Notes: a model not told the origin generated them from the sequence alone. Positions 1 to 7,361 are shown, numbered from the stretch's first letter. The stretch: 21,960 bases of DNA from an uncultured Bacilli bacterium (GCA_947628635.1 CANRAX010000007.1:1-21960), one strand, 5' to 3'. Translations and numbers: made by a program.

Positions 1-32
1 TAAAAAAATATATAGAAAGATATTGATAAATA

Positions 33-74
33 AAGAAAAAATGGGTAGTTTGCATTAAAACTATGCACACTACC
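33..74 (-). terminator. Hairpin upstream of nusB, terminator-shaped on the minus strand
   Basis: Positions 44-55 and 63-74 form a 12-bp inverted repeat with one mismatch and a 7-nt loop. An A-rich run (35-41) lies to its left, so only the minus strand shows stem plus T-tract. No minus-strand gene is visible that would need it. In the plus direction it would be a 5' leader hairpin of nusB. Function is unknown. Confidence 0.25.
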
Positions 75-96
75 AAAGAATGAAAGAAGGTTTACT

Positions 97-495
97 ATGA
101 AAAATCGCAGTGAATTGAGAGATATAATTATAAAAGTCCTTTATCAAATTAAAATATATGATACTGCTAAGGTTGATTATAGTATTGAAGATTTAATTAA
201 AGAACAATTAGAAGTCGAAAATGAATTTGTAAAGAGTTCTATTATAGGTATAATAAAAAATAGAAATGAGATTGAAAAATTAGCTGATAAATATTTAAAT
301 GAATGGAAATTTACACGTTTAAATAAGGTTGATCAGGCTATTCTTTCATTAGGTATTTATGAGTTAAAATATACTGATACACCTAGCATTGTTTCTATTA
401 ATGAAGCTATTGAACTTGCCAAAAAGTATTCTGATGAAAAAGTAGTTAAAATGATTAATGGTGTTTTAGATAAAATTTATCATGAGGAAGTTTAG
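97..495 (+). CDS. nusB: Transcription antitermination protein NusB
   Basis: NusB binds boxA RNA together with S10 (NusE) and supports processive, antiterminated transcription of rRNA operons. The 132-residue product has the usual length of the family and is all helical. It shows the family signature in the second half: a Trp-containing segment followed by [17 protein letters not shown], then [19 protein letters not shown] and a terminal NGVLDKI helix. The ATG follows an AGAAGG ribosome-binding site at a normal distance. xseA starts only 7 nt downstream, so the two are probably cotranscribed. In Bacillus, folD lies between nusB and xseA; it is absent here. Confidence 0.95.
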   Translation: MKNRSELRDIIIKVLYQIKIYDTAKVDYSIEDLIKEQLEVENEFVKSSIIGIIKNRNEIEKLADKYLNEWKFTRLNKVDQAILSLGIYELKYTDTPSIVSINEAIELAKKYSDEKVVKMINGVLDKIYHEEV

Positions 496-502
496 GTGAG
501 AT

Positions 503-1756
503 ATGAACGATAAGTATATTACAGTTACACAGTTAACCCGATATATAAAATATAAAATTGATAATGATGTCAATTTGAATGAAGTTTTTTTAAAAGGTGA
601 AATTTCAAATTTTAAGGCTCATAGTAGGGGACATTTTTACTTTACTTTGAAGGATGAAGGTAGTCGAATTAACGCTATTATGTTTTCATCAAGTACAAAA
701 AAGATTAAGTTTATGCCAAAAGATGGTATGAAAGTTTTAGTTACTGGTAAAATTAGTGTATTTGAAGCAAATGGGGCTTATCAAATTTATGTTAATGATA
801 TGTTGGAAGATGGTATTGGAAATTTGTATATTGCTTTTGAACAATTAAAAAAGAAACTGGAATTAGAAGGTTTATTTTCAGCTAGTGTTAAGAAAAAAAT
901 TCCTAAAATTCCTAGAAGAATTGGGGTTATTACGGCGCCAACGGGTGCGGCGATAAAAGATATCATTTCAACAATTAAAAGAAGGTGGCCAATTGCCGAA
1001 GTATATTTGTTTCCGGCTCTTGTTCAAGGTGAAGAAGCGGCCAGTGATATTGTCCGACAAATTAAATTTAGCGAAAGCTTTGATTTAGATACTTTGATTG
1101 TTGGTCGAGGTGGAGGCAGTATTGAAGATTTGTGGCCTTTTAATGAAGAAATTGTAGCACGGGCAATATATGAATGCAATGTTCCAGTTATAAGTGCTGT
1201 TGGTCATGAAATTGATTTTACCATTGCTGATTTTGTAGCTGATTTAAGAGCGCCAACGCCAACAGGTGCGGCCGAAATGGCTGTTCCACAGATAAGTGAT
1301 GTTATGACTTATTTAAATCAGTTGGAAATAAGACTAAACACAGTTATTTCTAATAAATTAAATGGGTATAAAGAACGATTAAAAAATGTTAAAAATAGAA
1401 ATGTATTCTTAAATCCAGTCGTTATTTATCAAGCAAAAGATATGTTATTTGATAATATAATGGAAAGACTTAGACATAGTGCAATAAATTTAGTAAGTGT
1501 TAAAGAAAAAGAACTTTCAAATATTAGGAATTCCTATATTTTGAAAAATCCTTATCAATTATTAGATAAAAAAGCTAATAAGTATCTGCAACTTATTTCA
1601 AAATTAGAAACACTTAGTCCGCTTTTAACTTTAAAAAGAGGTTATACTATAACAAAATGTAAGGATAAAGTTGTAACAAGTGTTAAAGATGTAAAACAAA
1701 AAGATATTGTGGAAGTTGAATTTAGTGATGGAAGCATAAAGGCTTCAGTATTATAG
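503..1756 (+). CDS. xseA: Exodeoxyribonuclease VII large subunit
   Basis: Catalytic subunit of exonuclease VII, which degrades single-stranded DNA from both ends to short oligonucleotides in repair and recombination. The 417-residue protein has an N-terminal OB-fold for ssDNA (about 5-100, with GEISNFK and GHFYFTLKD), a catalytic core (about 125-320) containing GRGGGSIEDLW (201-211) and VGHEIDFTIAD (233-243), a helical region that in the family binds XseB, and the typical C-terminal LKRGYTI segment. The start has a GGTGAG ribosome-binding site overlapping the nusB stop region. xseB follows after 11 nt, as expected for a holoenzyme operon. Confidence 0.96.
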   Translation: MNDKYITVTQLTRYIKYKIDNDVNLNEVFLKGEISNFKAHSRGHFYFTLKDEGSRINAIMFSSSTKKIKFMPKDGMKVLVTGKISVFEANGAYQIYVNDMLEDGIGNLYIAFEQLKKKLELEGLFSASVKKKIPKIPRRIGVITAPTGAAIKDIISTIKRRWPIAEVYLFPALVQGEEAASDIVRQIKFSESFDLDTLIVGRGGGSIEDLWPFNEEIVARAIYECNVPVISAVGHEIDFTIADFVADLRAPTPTGAAEMAVPQISDVMTYLNQLEIRLNTVISNKLNGYKERLKNVKNRNVFLNPVVIYQAKDMLFDNIMERLRHSAINLVSVKEKELSNIRNSYILKNPYQLLDKKANKYLQLISKLETLSPLLTLKRGYTITKCKDKVVTSVKDVKQKDIVEVEFSDGSIKASVL

Positions 1757-1767
1757 GAGGAGATAAA

Positions 1768-2010
1768 ATGGCAAAAGAAATTAAAGAAGAAAAAGAAGAA
1801 CTTAATTTTGAAGAAAGTTTAGCAAAATTGGAAGAAATTGTTAAAAAATTAGAAGTTGGTGATGTTCCACTTGATATGGCAATTAATGAATTTAATCAAG
1901 CTATGAATTTAGCTCGAGCATGTGATGAGAAACTTAAAAATGCTGAAGAAGCTATAACAAAATTAGTAAATCAAAATGGAGAAGTTGAAGACTTTGTTGT
2001 TGAAGAATAA
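1768..2010 (+). CDS. xseB: Exodeoxyribonuclease VII small subunit
   Basis: Small helical subunit, several copies of which bind the XseA C-terminal region to form exonuclease VII. The 80-residue protein has the family core NFEESLAKLEEIVKKLEVGDVPL (about 13-35) followed by the EFNQAMNLARACDEKL helix. It starts with a strong AGGAGG site. It follows xseA directly. Normally ispA and dxs would come next; here the next gene is spoIVB. Confidence 0.95.
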   Translation: MAKEIKEEKEELNFEESLAKLEEIVKKLEVGDVPLDMAINEFNQAMNLARACDEKLKNAEEAITKLVNQNGEVEDFVVEE

Positions 2011-2024
2011 GGCTTCTTTTTTTT
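2002..2024 (+). terminator. Weak terminator at the end of xseB
   Basis: A short GAAG/CTTC stem (2002-2005 with 2013-2016) overlaps the last codons and stop of xseB and is followed by eight T (2017-2024). The T-run is good but the stem is only 4-6 bp, so termination would be partial at most. Confidence 0.35.
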
Positions 2025-2098
2025 GGAAAATTTTACATGAGTATAAGACTTTCTTTAGGAAAAACTAATAATGTAGTAATGGAAATAGAGGTGATTTT

Positions 2099-3082
2099 AT
2101 GAAAAGTAAGAATAAATTACTACAATTTTTTATTGTATTAGCTTTATTACTTTTTCCATTTAATACACTAGCTTATTCCGATAAAATTGTAGTTGGAGGA
2201 GAAACAATTGGAATTGAGGTGCATTCTAAAGGTGTATTGATTGTTGACTTTTATGAAGTAAATGGTAAATTAATTGCGAAGGATGCCGGGTTTCAAATTG
2301 GTGATATTATAACTAAGGTTGATGGTCAAGTAATTAATGGTATAGAAGAGTTAATGGAGCAGTTAGAAAATAAACAAGAAAATATTAAATTTACAGTTGA
2401 AAGAAGTGGTCATGAAAAAGAAGTTTTAATGTCTTTAGTAAATGATGAAAATGAAATCTTAAAAACGGGTTTATATATAAAAGATCAAATTAATGGTGTA
2501 GGAACTTTATCATATATTGATCCTGCAAGTAAAATTTTTGGTTCCTTAGGTCATGAAATAATAGAAAAATCAACTATATCAAAATTTGAAATAAAAGACG
2601 GTCAAATTTATGAAGCAAGTGTTTCTAATATTATAAAAAGTACCGATGGTCGAGCTGGTGAAAAAAATTCCACTTATAATCGAGAAAATGTTTATGGTGA
2701 AATAAAAGAAAATGAAATTACCGGTATTTTTGGTAAATATACTGATGATTTTTCAAAACGTGAATTAATGGAAGTTGGTAAAATAAGTGATATTCATAAT
2801 GGTAAAGCCAGTATTAGAACGGTTATAAAGGATGATACTGTTGAAGAGTTTGATATTCAAATTATTTCAATAAATGAAGGAAGTAAGACAAAAAATATAT
2901 TATTTGAAATAACTGATGAAGAATTATTAAAACAAACAGGTGGCGTTATTCAAGGAATGAGTGGTTCGCCAATTTTACAAGATGGTAAAATTATAGGTGC
3001 CGTTAACTATGTTATTGTAAATGATACCTCAAAGGGATATGGTGTTTTTATAACGACAATGCTAGAAGAAGGAGAAAATTAA
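2099..3082 (+). CDS. spoIVB: SpoIVB serine peptidase (sporulation signalling protease, family S55)
   Basis: In Bacillus, SpoIVB is made in the forespore and secreted into the intermembrane space, where it cleaves SpoIVFA and so activates the pro-sigma-K protease SpoIVFB. The 327-residue protein has an N-terminal hydrophobic segment (about 7-25), a PDZ domain (about 35-115, with DAGFQIGDIITKVDGQVI) and an S55 peptidase domain. The catalytic residues look intact: H152 in LGHEI, S288 in GMSGSP, and D273 fifteen residues before that serine, matching the D363/S378 spacing of Bacillus SpoIVB. AGAGGTGA precedes the ATG. It is shorter than Bacillus SpoIVB. spo0A, its usual neighbour, is replaced by a convergent sortase gene. 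No clear sigma-G promoter was identified. Confidence 0.93.
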   Translation: MKSKNKLLQFFIVLALLLFPFNTLAYSDKIVVGGETIGIEVHSKGVLIVDFYEVNGKLIAKDAGFQIGDIITKVDGQVINGIEELMEQLENKQENIKFTVERSGHEKEVLMSLVNDENEILKTGLYIKDQINGVGTLSYIDPASKIFGSLGHEIIEKSTISKFEIKDGQIYEASVSNIIKSTDGRAGEKNSTYNRENVYGEIKENEITGIFGKYTDDFSKRELMEVGKISDIHNGKASIRTVIKDDTVEEFDIQIISINEGSKTKNILFEITDEELLKQTGGVIQGMSGSPILQDGKIIGAVNYVIVNDTSKGYGVFITTMLEEGEN

Positions 3083-3106
3083 AAATTATCCTTTTTTTCT
3101 TTTTTT
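3066..3106 (+). terminator. Terminator of spoIVB, inside the sortase 3' end
   Basis: Stem AAGAAGGA (3066-3073) pairs with TCCTTTTT (3089-3096), with one G-U pair, and is followed by T-runs to 3106 broken by one C. The arms span the end of spoIVB and the last codons of the convergent sortase gene, where the T-runs specify lysines. The minus strand has no T-run after the stem. Confidence 0.6.
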
Positions 3107-3987
3107 ATAAGTTTAGCTTGAACAACTATGCGACCACCTTTGTTATTTTCACAAGTAGATAAAGTTAGTATTTTATCGTTTTCATCTACTTTTGTTTTCG
3201 TTTTGATAATGGAACGATTTTGCATTGTTTTAAGCCATTCTTTCTTTTTTTCTGTGGTTGCAAAATTATTTATTAGATAATATGTTTCTTGATTTATTGT
3301 GTAGATAGAAAAGATTTGATAAACGTAATTAGCACTAGGAGAAGAAATGTTTATTACATAATTATCCTTGTTTTTTTGCCAAGTAGAATTAAGTGTATTT
3401 TTTAAAGAACCAAAAACAGTTTTATCAAGACGACCGTGACCATAAATAATAGTGTTACTGTCTGAAAAATCACTCATATTACGATAGTCCATAAAAACCC
3501 AGCCAGCATAATTTTTGGTTTTATCAAAAGCATGCGTTAAATAATAGTTATTATCTTTAGTTTTAACAATGGGATAATTTATATTAGTATTAGGAACATT
3601 TATAAAACCAACAGTGTCAGAATTTTTTTCTAAGAGTTTCGTAAAATCAACATCATAAAAGGGAAACTTTATATAATACCAATAATCACTTTCTTTTTCT
3701 TTAGGAGGATTTATTAAATTACCCTCTCTTTTTATAGGTTTAGGTTTAGCAATATCAACTAATTCTATGCCTAATTTTTCGATTTTTTTATTATCTTGGT
3801 TCCAAGATATTAGTTTAGTAAAGTTTAGAGCTATAATACAGAAAAAAGAGAAAAACAAAAGCCAAAAAACTAGGGGTTTTAAGCGTGATTTTTTTTGTTT
3901 ATAAAAGGCTTTATAAATTTCCCTGGAAATTTTTATGTGACCAAATTCATCAGTTATATTTCTTTGACTCTTTTTTTTCTTTGCCAA
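3079..3987 (-). CDS. srtB: Class B sortase
   Basis: Membrane-anchored cysteine transpeptidase that cleaves a C-terminal sorting motif and attaches the protein to the cell wall or to another protein. The 302-residue product has a basic cytoplasmic N-terminus, one transmembrane helix (about 38-59) and a sortase domain. The domain contains NVPNTNINYPIVKTKDNNYYL, the class B-type FMDYRN, catalytic His184 in YGHG, Cys279 in TLSTC and Arg286 in GGRIVV. I chose the TTG start at 3987 because AGAGTGATAAAG precedes it, the same layout as AGGTGATAAAA before parC. The GTG at 3996 is possible but too close to the predicted transcription start. Its stop shares the palindrome TTAA with the spoIVB stop. The NPDTA protein at 20361-21851 is a plausible substrate. 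Confidence 0.92.
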   Translation of the reverse strand: MAKKKKSQRNITDEFGHIKISREIYKAFYKQKKSRLKPLVFWLLFFSFFCIIALNFTKLISWNQDNKKIEKLGIELVDIAKPKPIKREGNLINPPKEKESDYWYYIKFPFYDVDFTKLLEKNSDTVGFINVPNTNINYPIVKTKDNNYYLTHAFDKTKNYAGWVFMDYRNMSDFSDSNTIIYGHGRLDKTVFGSLKNTLNSTWQKNKDNYVINISSPSANYVYQIFSIYTINQETYYLINNFATTEKKKEWLKTMQNRSIIKTKTKVDENDKILTLSTCENNKGGRIVVQAKLIKKEKKDNF

Positions 3988-4008
3988 CTTTATCACTCTC
4001 TTTTCTTA

Positions 4009-4017
4009 ATTATAGCA
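4009..4017 (-). promoter_or_regulatory. Extended -10 promoter of the sortase gene
   Basis: On the minus strand TGC-TATAAT gives a perfect -10 hexamer with an extended TGn element. The -35 region (about 4032-4037) is a poor match. The predicted start near 4002 leaves a leader long enough for the TTG start at 3987 but barely for the GTG at 3996. Confidence 0.55.
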
Positions 4018-4035
4018 TAATTATTCTTTTTTTAA

Positions 4036-4065
4036 TTGACAAAAGAAAAAGCTCTATGTTATAGT
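4036..4065 (+). promoter_or_regulatory. Promoter of the 4099-4749 gene
   Basis: A perfect TTGACA (4036-4041), an 18-nt spacer and TATAGT (4060-4065), with the extended element TG at 4057-4058. This is one of the two best promoters in the window. Its -35 box abuts the -35 region of the divergent sortase promoter. It also argues against any start codon at 4036, which lies inside the -35 box. Confidence 0.82.
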
Positions 4066-4098
4066 AAAAAACGTGTCATTTTACGAGGGGGATTAATT

Positions 4099-4749
4099 AT
4101 GAATGATAAAAATATTCTTGAAATAAGATTAAATGAGTTGGAAAATATTTTTAGTCCAAAGCAACTTCAAGCAATAAAAGAGGTTTTTAAAATAATGGAA
4201 GATAAATATCCAGCTTATTCTAAAGAAGATATTATATCTATTAGTATTGAAACTATTTTAAAAAATGTAGATATACCAGTAGATAAAATAAAAGAAGAAA
4301 TGCTAAAAGATGTTAAGAAAGACTTAAATTGTTTTACAGAAGATTTAGAAAGTTTAGAAGCAATGGAAGACAGATTAAAATATGTTCCAGAATTAGAAGC
4401 TAATAAAGTTCGAAAAGTAGTCTTTAAAGAAACAGCTAAAGTAATGGCTGATTCTAAAGAAGAATATGATTTAAATGTTTTTGCTTTAACATGTTATGTT
4501 ACAGGTATGCCGTTAGCAAGAATAGCTAGTTTAACTAATTTGAGTATTGAAAAAGTTCAAGAAATAATTTCTGATGAGAAAATGCTTGCTCAATTTAGAT
4601 TAACAGTTGGTAGTATGATAGCTGAAGGTAATACTAATATTTTTGAAGGTTTAGGAAAAATGTTCTGTAACCAAGCTGTTGATACATATGCTAATTTAGA
4701 AATAATTCAAAAAGCTGTTTATGAAAGTTATCCTAAAAAGATTGGTTAG
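4099..4749 (+). CDS. Unrecognised helical protein (216 residues)
   Basis: I do not recognise this family. The start is the ATG at 4099 after GAGGGGG. The protein lacks a signal peptide or membrane segment and is rich in Lys and Glu, so it is probably cytoplasmic and nearly all helical. Residues about 124-170 contain LTCYVTGMPLARIASLTNLSIEKVQEIISDEKML, whose LARIASLTNLSIEKVQEII core is spaced like a helix-turn-helix. DNA binding is therefore possible but unproven. The gene stands alone, with its own strong promoter and a clear terminator, between two minus-strand genes for envelope proteins (sortase and flippase). Confidence 0.85.
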   Translation: MNDKNILEIRLNELENIFSPKQLQAIKEVFKIMEDKYPAYSKEDIISISIETILKNVDIPVDKIKEEMLKDVKKDLNCFTEDLESLEAMEDRLKYVPELEANKVRKVVFKETAKVMADSKEEYDLNVFALTCYVTGMPLARIASLTNLSIEKVQEIISDEKMLAQFRLTVGSMIAEGNTNIFEGLGKMFCNQAVDTYANLEIIQKAVYESYPKKIG

Positions 4750-4750
4750 A

Positions 4751-6040
4751 TTAAGTAAGGTAAAATCTTACTTTTTTTAATGAATAAAAAGTAACAATAA
4801 AAACATTTAAACTTATAGATATAATTAAGCCCCATAAACCAATATTTAAAAGAGATAAGATAAATAAAGAAGAAGTTCTAACTATAACCCCAATTGTTGT
4901 TGCGACAAAGTTATCTTTACTTTTACCCATAGCTGATAAAGAAGAAGAAAGAGGTGCTTGAATATATTGAAAAAGACAAATAGGAGCTAAAACTTTGGTG
5001 TAATTTATGCCTTCCGTAGTATGATAAATGATTTTTAAAAAGATTTCTGGGATAGCAATAAAAAGAATTGTAACAGGGATACCTATAAAAAGACAAAGCG
5101 TGATGGCTTGCTTTATTTTCCTTTTTACAAAACTTTTGTTTCCTTTAGCATATTCTCTAGAAACAATAGGAAGCAAAGCTTGTGAGATGGCTAAAGTAAA
5201 AAAGGAAGGTAATAAAACTAAAGGCATAACATAGCCTGATAAAATACCATATTCAGACGTAATATAATTACTAGAATAACCACAATGTAATAAAACACTA
5301 GTTAAGATGATTGGTTCTAAAAAATAACCAATACTGCCAACAAGATTGCCAGTAGTATTAGGAATTCCTATGGAAAGACTTTCTTTAATATAATTAGGAT
5401 TAGGACGTAAATCACTTTTTTTAATTGTTAAATTTTTGGGTAAAAATAAGATTAAAATAATGATAGATGAAAGTTCACTTATAATATTAGAAAGAATTAT
5501 ATATAAAACCGCATATTTTAATCCTAAAGGTAAAATAAGGGGAATACCAATAATCATTAAAATTAAACGAACAATATCTTCTAAAATATTACTAATTATA
5601 TGAGGAAACATTTTTTCTTTACCAAAAAAGTAACTTCGACAAATACTAGAAATACTAGTAAAAGGGATAACTAAAGCAATAGCTAAAATACTTAAATAAG
5701 TATCTTTATTATGTAATAAATTATTGGAAAGAATAGGGGCTAATATAAAGATAAGAATAATCAAAAAAATATTTATAATTAAACTAATAGGAATGATAGA
5801 GAAAAAAAGCTTAACATTATTTTTGGTATCTTCAGAAACTAATTTTGATAAAGCTGTTGGAAGACCAAATTGACTAAGGCCAATAAATAAAGAAAATGTT
5901 GGTAATATTAACATGTATAAACCTAAACCTTCGGTACCAATAAGCCTACTCATAATAATTTTTATAAGCATACCTAATAATTTAGTTAAAAAGCCACCAA
6001 TTAGCAGAATGATTGTCGATTTAATAAATTTTTCTTTCAT
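4751..6040 (-). CDS. spoVB: SpoVB-like lipid flippase (MOP superfamily)
   Basis: Multi-pass membrane protein of the polysaccharide-transporter/MATE superfamily. In Bacillus, SpoVB is needed for spore cortex synthesis and relatives flip lipid-linked precursors. The N-terminus (FIKSTIILLIGGFLTKLLG, then IGTEGLGLYMLILPTF and GLPTALSKLVSED) matches the SpoVB/YabM/YkvU group closely. At 429 residues, with about 12 hydrophobic helices, it is clearly shorter than Bacillus SpoVB (about 518), so the last helices may be missing. A vegetative flippase is therefore also possible. No Shine-Dalgarno sequence precedes the ATG at 6040, unlike nearly every other gene here. The last codons overlap the terminator of the convergent gene. 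Confidence 0.85.
   Translation of the reverse strand: MKEKFIKSTIILLIGGFLTKLLGMLIKIIMSRLIGTEGLGLYMLILPTFSLFIGLSQFGLPTALSKLVSEDTKNNVKLFFSIIPISLIINIFLIILIFILAPILSNNLLHNKDTYLSILAIALVIPFTSISSICRSYFFGKEKMFPHIISNILEDIVRLILMIIGIPLILPLGLKYAVLYIILSNIISELSSIIILILFLPKNLTIKKSDLRPNPNYIKESLSIGIPNTTGNLVGSIGYFLEPIILTSVLLHCGYSSNYITSEYGILSGYVMPLVLLPSFFTLAISQALLPIVSREYAKGNKSFVKRKIKQAITLCLFIGIPVTILFIAIPEIFLKIIYHTTEGINYTKVLAPICLFQYIQAPLSSSLSAMGKSKDNFVATTIGVIVRTSSLFILSLLNIGLWGLIISISLNVFIVTFYSLKKVRFYLT
4753..4778 (+). terminator. Terminator of the 4099-4749 gene, inside the flippase 3' end
   Basis: A perfect 7-bp stem AAGTAAG (4753-4759) with CTTACTT (4767-4773), a 7-nt loop and T-run 4772-4778. The whole hairpin lies in the last codons of the minus-strand flippase gene. 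It is unidirectional, since no T-run follows on the minus strand. Confidence 0.8.
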
Positions 6041-6083
6041 ATTAAAGATTATGCAAAAAAAAGTATTATTTTTCTAAAAACTA

Positions 6084-6092
6084 TGTTATTAT
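6084..6092 (+). promoter_or_regulatory. Possible extended -10 promoter for the 6233-7276 gene
   Basis: TGT-TATTAT forms an extended -10 element, but there is no good -35 box. It would start transcription near 6099 and give a leader of about 130 nt containing the inverted repeats that follow. Confidence 0.35.
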
Positions 6093-6102
6093 TTTGTTAG
6101 AG

Positions 6103-6155
6103 GATAAGAAGCTTTTCTAATCGAACATAAGAAAGATTTTGTAAATATCTTATGT
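6103..6155 (+). other. Two tandem hairpins in the 5' leader of the 6233-7276 gene
   Basis: Hairpin 1 pairs 6103-6110 with 6115-6122 (7 pairs, one A-A mismatch, loop GCTT). Hairpin 2 pairs ACATAAGA (6125-6132) with TCTTATGT (6148-6155), 8 perfect pairs with a 15-nt loop. Neither is followed by a T-run, so they are not terminators. An orphan AAAGGAG lies just after hairpin 2 (6156-6162). I do not recognise a known riboswitch. Confidence 0.4.
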
Positions 6156-6232
6156 AAAGGAGAAAAAATTATAGTAATAATTTCTTTAAAAGAAAAAAGG
6201 GTTGTGATATTCTAGTATTAGAGGTGTAGTAT

Positions 6233-7276
6233 ATGAGAAATATAATAACTTTTTTAACATCTAAAGAAATAATTGTTGTTTATATAGTTGCGGGTATTGC
6301 TTGTTTTTTAGCTTTTATTATTTATCTTATTGACAAAAACTACGATAAAAGAAAACAAAGACATAATACAAAAGAACTTAATAAATTAATAGAAGAAGTA
6401 GCTGATGTTTTAAAAGAAGAACAAGCCTCTAATTATAGTGAACCTATTTTAGAGCCAATTGTTAAAGATGAAGTAGTTGCTTCTAATGTAGTCCAAGAGC
6501 CTCTAAAAGAAAAAGTAGAAGTTTTAGAAGATGTTATACCAGCTGAAGAGAATATTGTTTTAGAAAATCTAAATAATATAGATGTCAAAGAAGAGAAAGT
6601 AAAACAAGAAGAACCTTTACAATATACTACTATTGAACCTAATCCAGAACAAGCTAAAGAAGAATTACGAAAACTAGCTATGGAATTAGAAGAGGAAGAA
6701 AAAAGAAATAAAGAAGATAGCCCTACTGTTATTAGTAATTATGAAGAAGAGCAAGAAACAAATGCTATTATTAGTTTAGAAGAATTGGTTAAAAAGAGTA
6801 AAGAGATGTATAGCGCTAATGAATTAAGTCAATATAAAGATGAGGGTAATGAACCTATTAGTTTAGCTGACCTTGAAAGAACAAAACAAACTAATTCAGC
6901 TCCACTTTATGATGAACCTTTTATAATAGCGAATGTTGTTTCTGATATGGAAAAAGAAATTGATAAAGTTTCTACTCCTTTACAACTTCAAATTAATGAT
7001 TTTAATGAACCACTTGTAACAGCTGAAGAGCCAGTAGTAAATACAGTTTCTATTGATACGAACGATAAAAATGAAGCAAATGAAAAAGCTAAAGATTTAT
7101 ATCAAAGTGGAACCTTTAAAAAGAGTCCTGTTATTTCTCCAATTTATGGAATAGAAAAAGAACAAGATTATTTAGAATTAGAAAATACAGCTAACTATGA
7201 TAAGTTAGATGAAGAAATTAGAAAAACAAATGAATTTTTAATGACTTTGAAAGAATTGCAAAGACATTTAGATTAA
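6233..7276 (+). CDS. Unrecognised single-pass membrane protein with long acidic disordered tail
   Basis: I do not recognise the family. The 347-residue protein has one transmembrane helix (about 13-33), followed at once by a basic stretch (DKNYDKRKQRH), so the large remainder should be cytoplasmic with the N-terminus outside. Residues 45-280 are strongly Glu-rich and low in hydrophobics, apart from two short helical motifs of similar form, ISLEELVKKSKEMY (about 180-193) and ISLADLERTKQ (about 209-219). Near the end is FKKSPVISPIYGI (295-307), then a short coiled-coil-like helix to the C-terminus. The architecture suggests a membrane-tethered scaffold recruiting partners by short motifs. It is not EzrA or SepF. 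The start has AGAGGTG upstream, and a strong terminator follows. Confidence 0.88.
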   Translation: MRNIITFLTSKEIIVVYIVAGIACFLAFIIYLIDKNYDKRKQRHNTKELNKLIEEVADVLKEEQASNYSEPILEPIVKDEVVASNVVQEPLKEKVEVLEDVIPAEENIVLENLNNIDVKEEKVKQEEPLQYTTIEPNPEQAKEELRKLAMELEEEEKRNKEDSPTVISNYEEEQETNAIISLEELVKKSKEMYSANELSQYKDEGNEPISLADLERTKQTNSAPLYDEPFIIANVVSDMEKEIDKVSTPLQLQINDFNEPLVTAEEPVVNTVSIDTNDKNEANEKAKDLYQSGTFKKSPVISPIYGIEKEQDYLELENTANYDKLDEEIRKTNEFLMTLKELQRHLD

Positions 7277-7293
7277 AATTATTTTATTTATAC

Positions 7294-7318
7294 AAAGTAG
7301 GTTGGGCCTACTTTTTTT
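7294..7318 (+). terminator. Rho-independent terminator after the membrane scaffold gene
   Basis: A perfect 8-bp stem AAAGTAGG (7294-7301) with CCTACTTT (7307-7314), a 5-nt loop and T-run through 7318. It isolates the 6233-7276 gene from mtaB. Confidence 0.9.
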
Positions 7319-7352
7319 CTTTTAAGAGCTACTTTTAAAAAGCTGATTTTTT

Positions 7353-7361
7353 TGTTATAAT
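7353..7361 (+). promoter_or_regulatory. Extended -10 promoter of mtaB-recD2
   Basis: TGT-TATAAT is a perfect extended -10. The -35 region around 7333-7338 is weak. It lies about 23 nt before the first possible start codon, directly downstream of the preceding terminator. Confidence 0.6.

Noticed and set aside
2038..2071. Sigma-G-like promoter before spoIVB (TGAGTA and ACTAATA)
   Set aside because: The -10 matches poorly and the spacer is 20 nt instead of 17-18. In such AT-rich DNA this is not convincing.
4036..4098. N-terminal extension of the 4099-4749 protein starting at TTG 4036
   Set aside because: The TTG is inside a perfect -35 box, and a strong ribosome-binding site precedes the ATG at 4099.
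5028..5234. Open frame inside the flippase gene on the opposite strand
   Set aside because: No family resemblance, and it lies wholly inside a well-supported membrane-protein gene. The same applies to the opposite-strand frames at 7808-8005, 9656-9937, 13352-13549, 18895-19125 and 20089-20286, and to the same-strand frames at 16949-17170 and 18866-19129.
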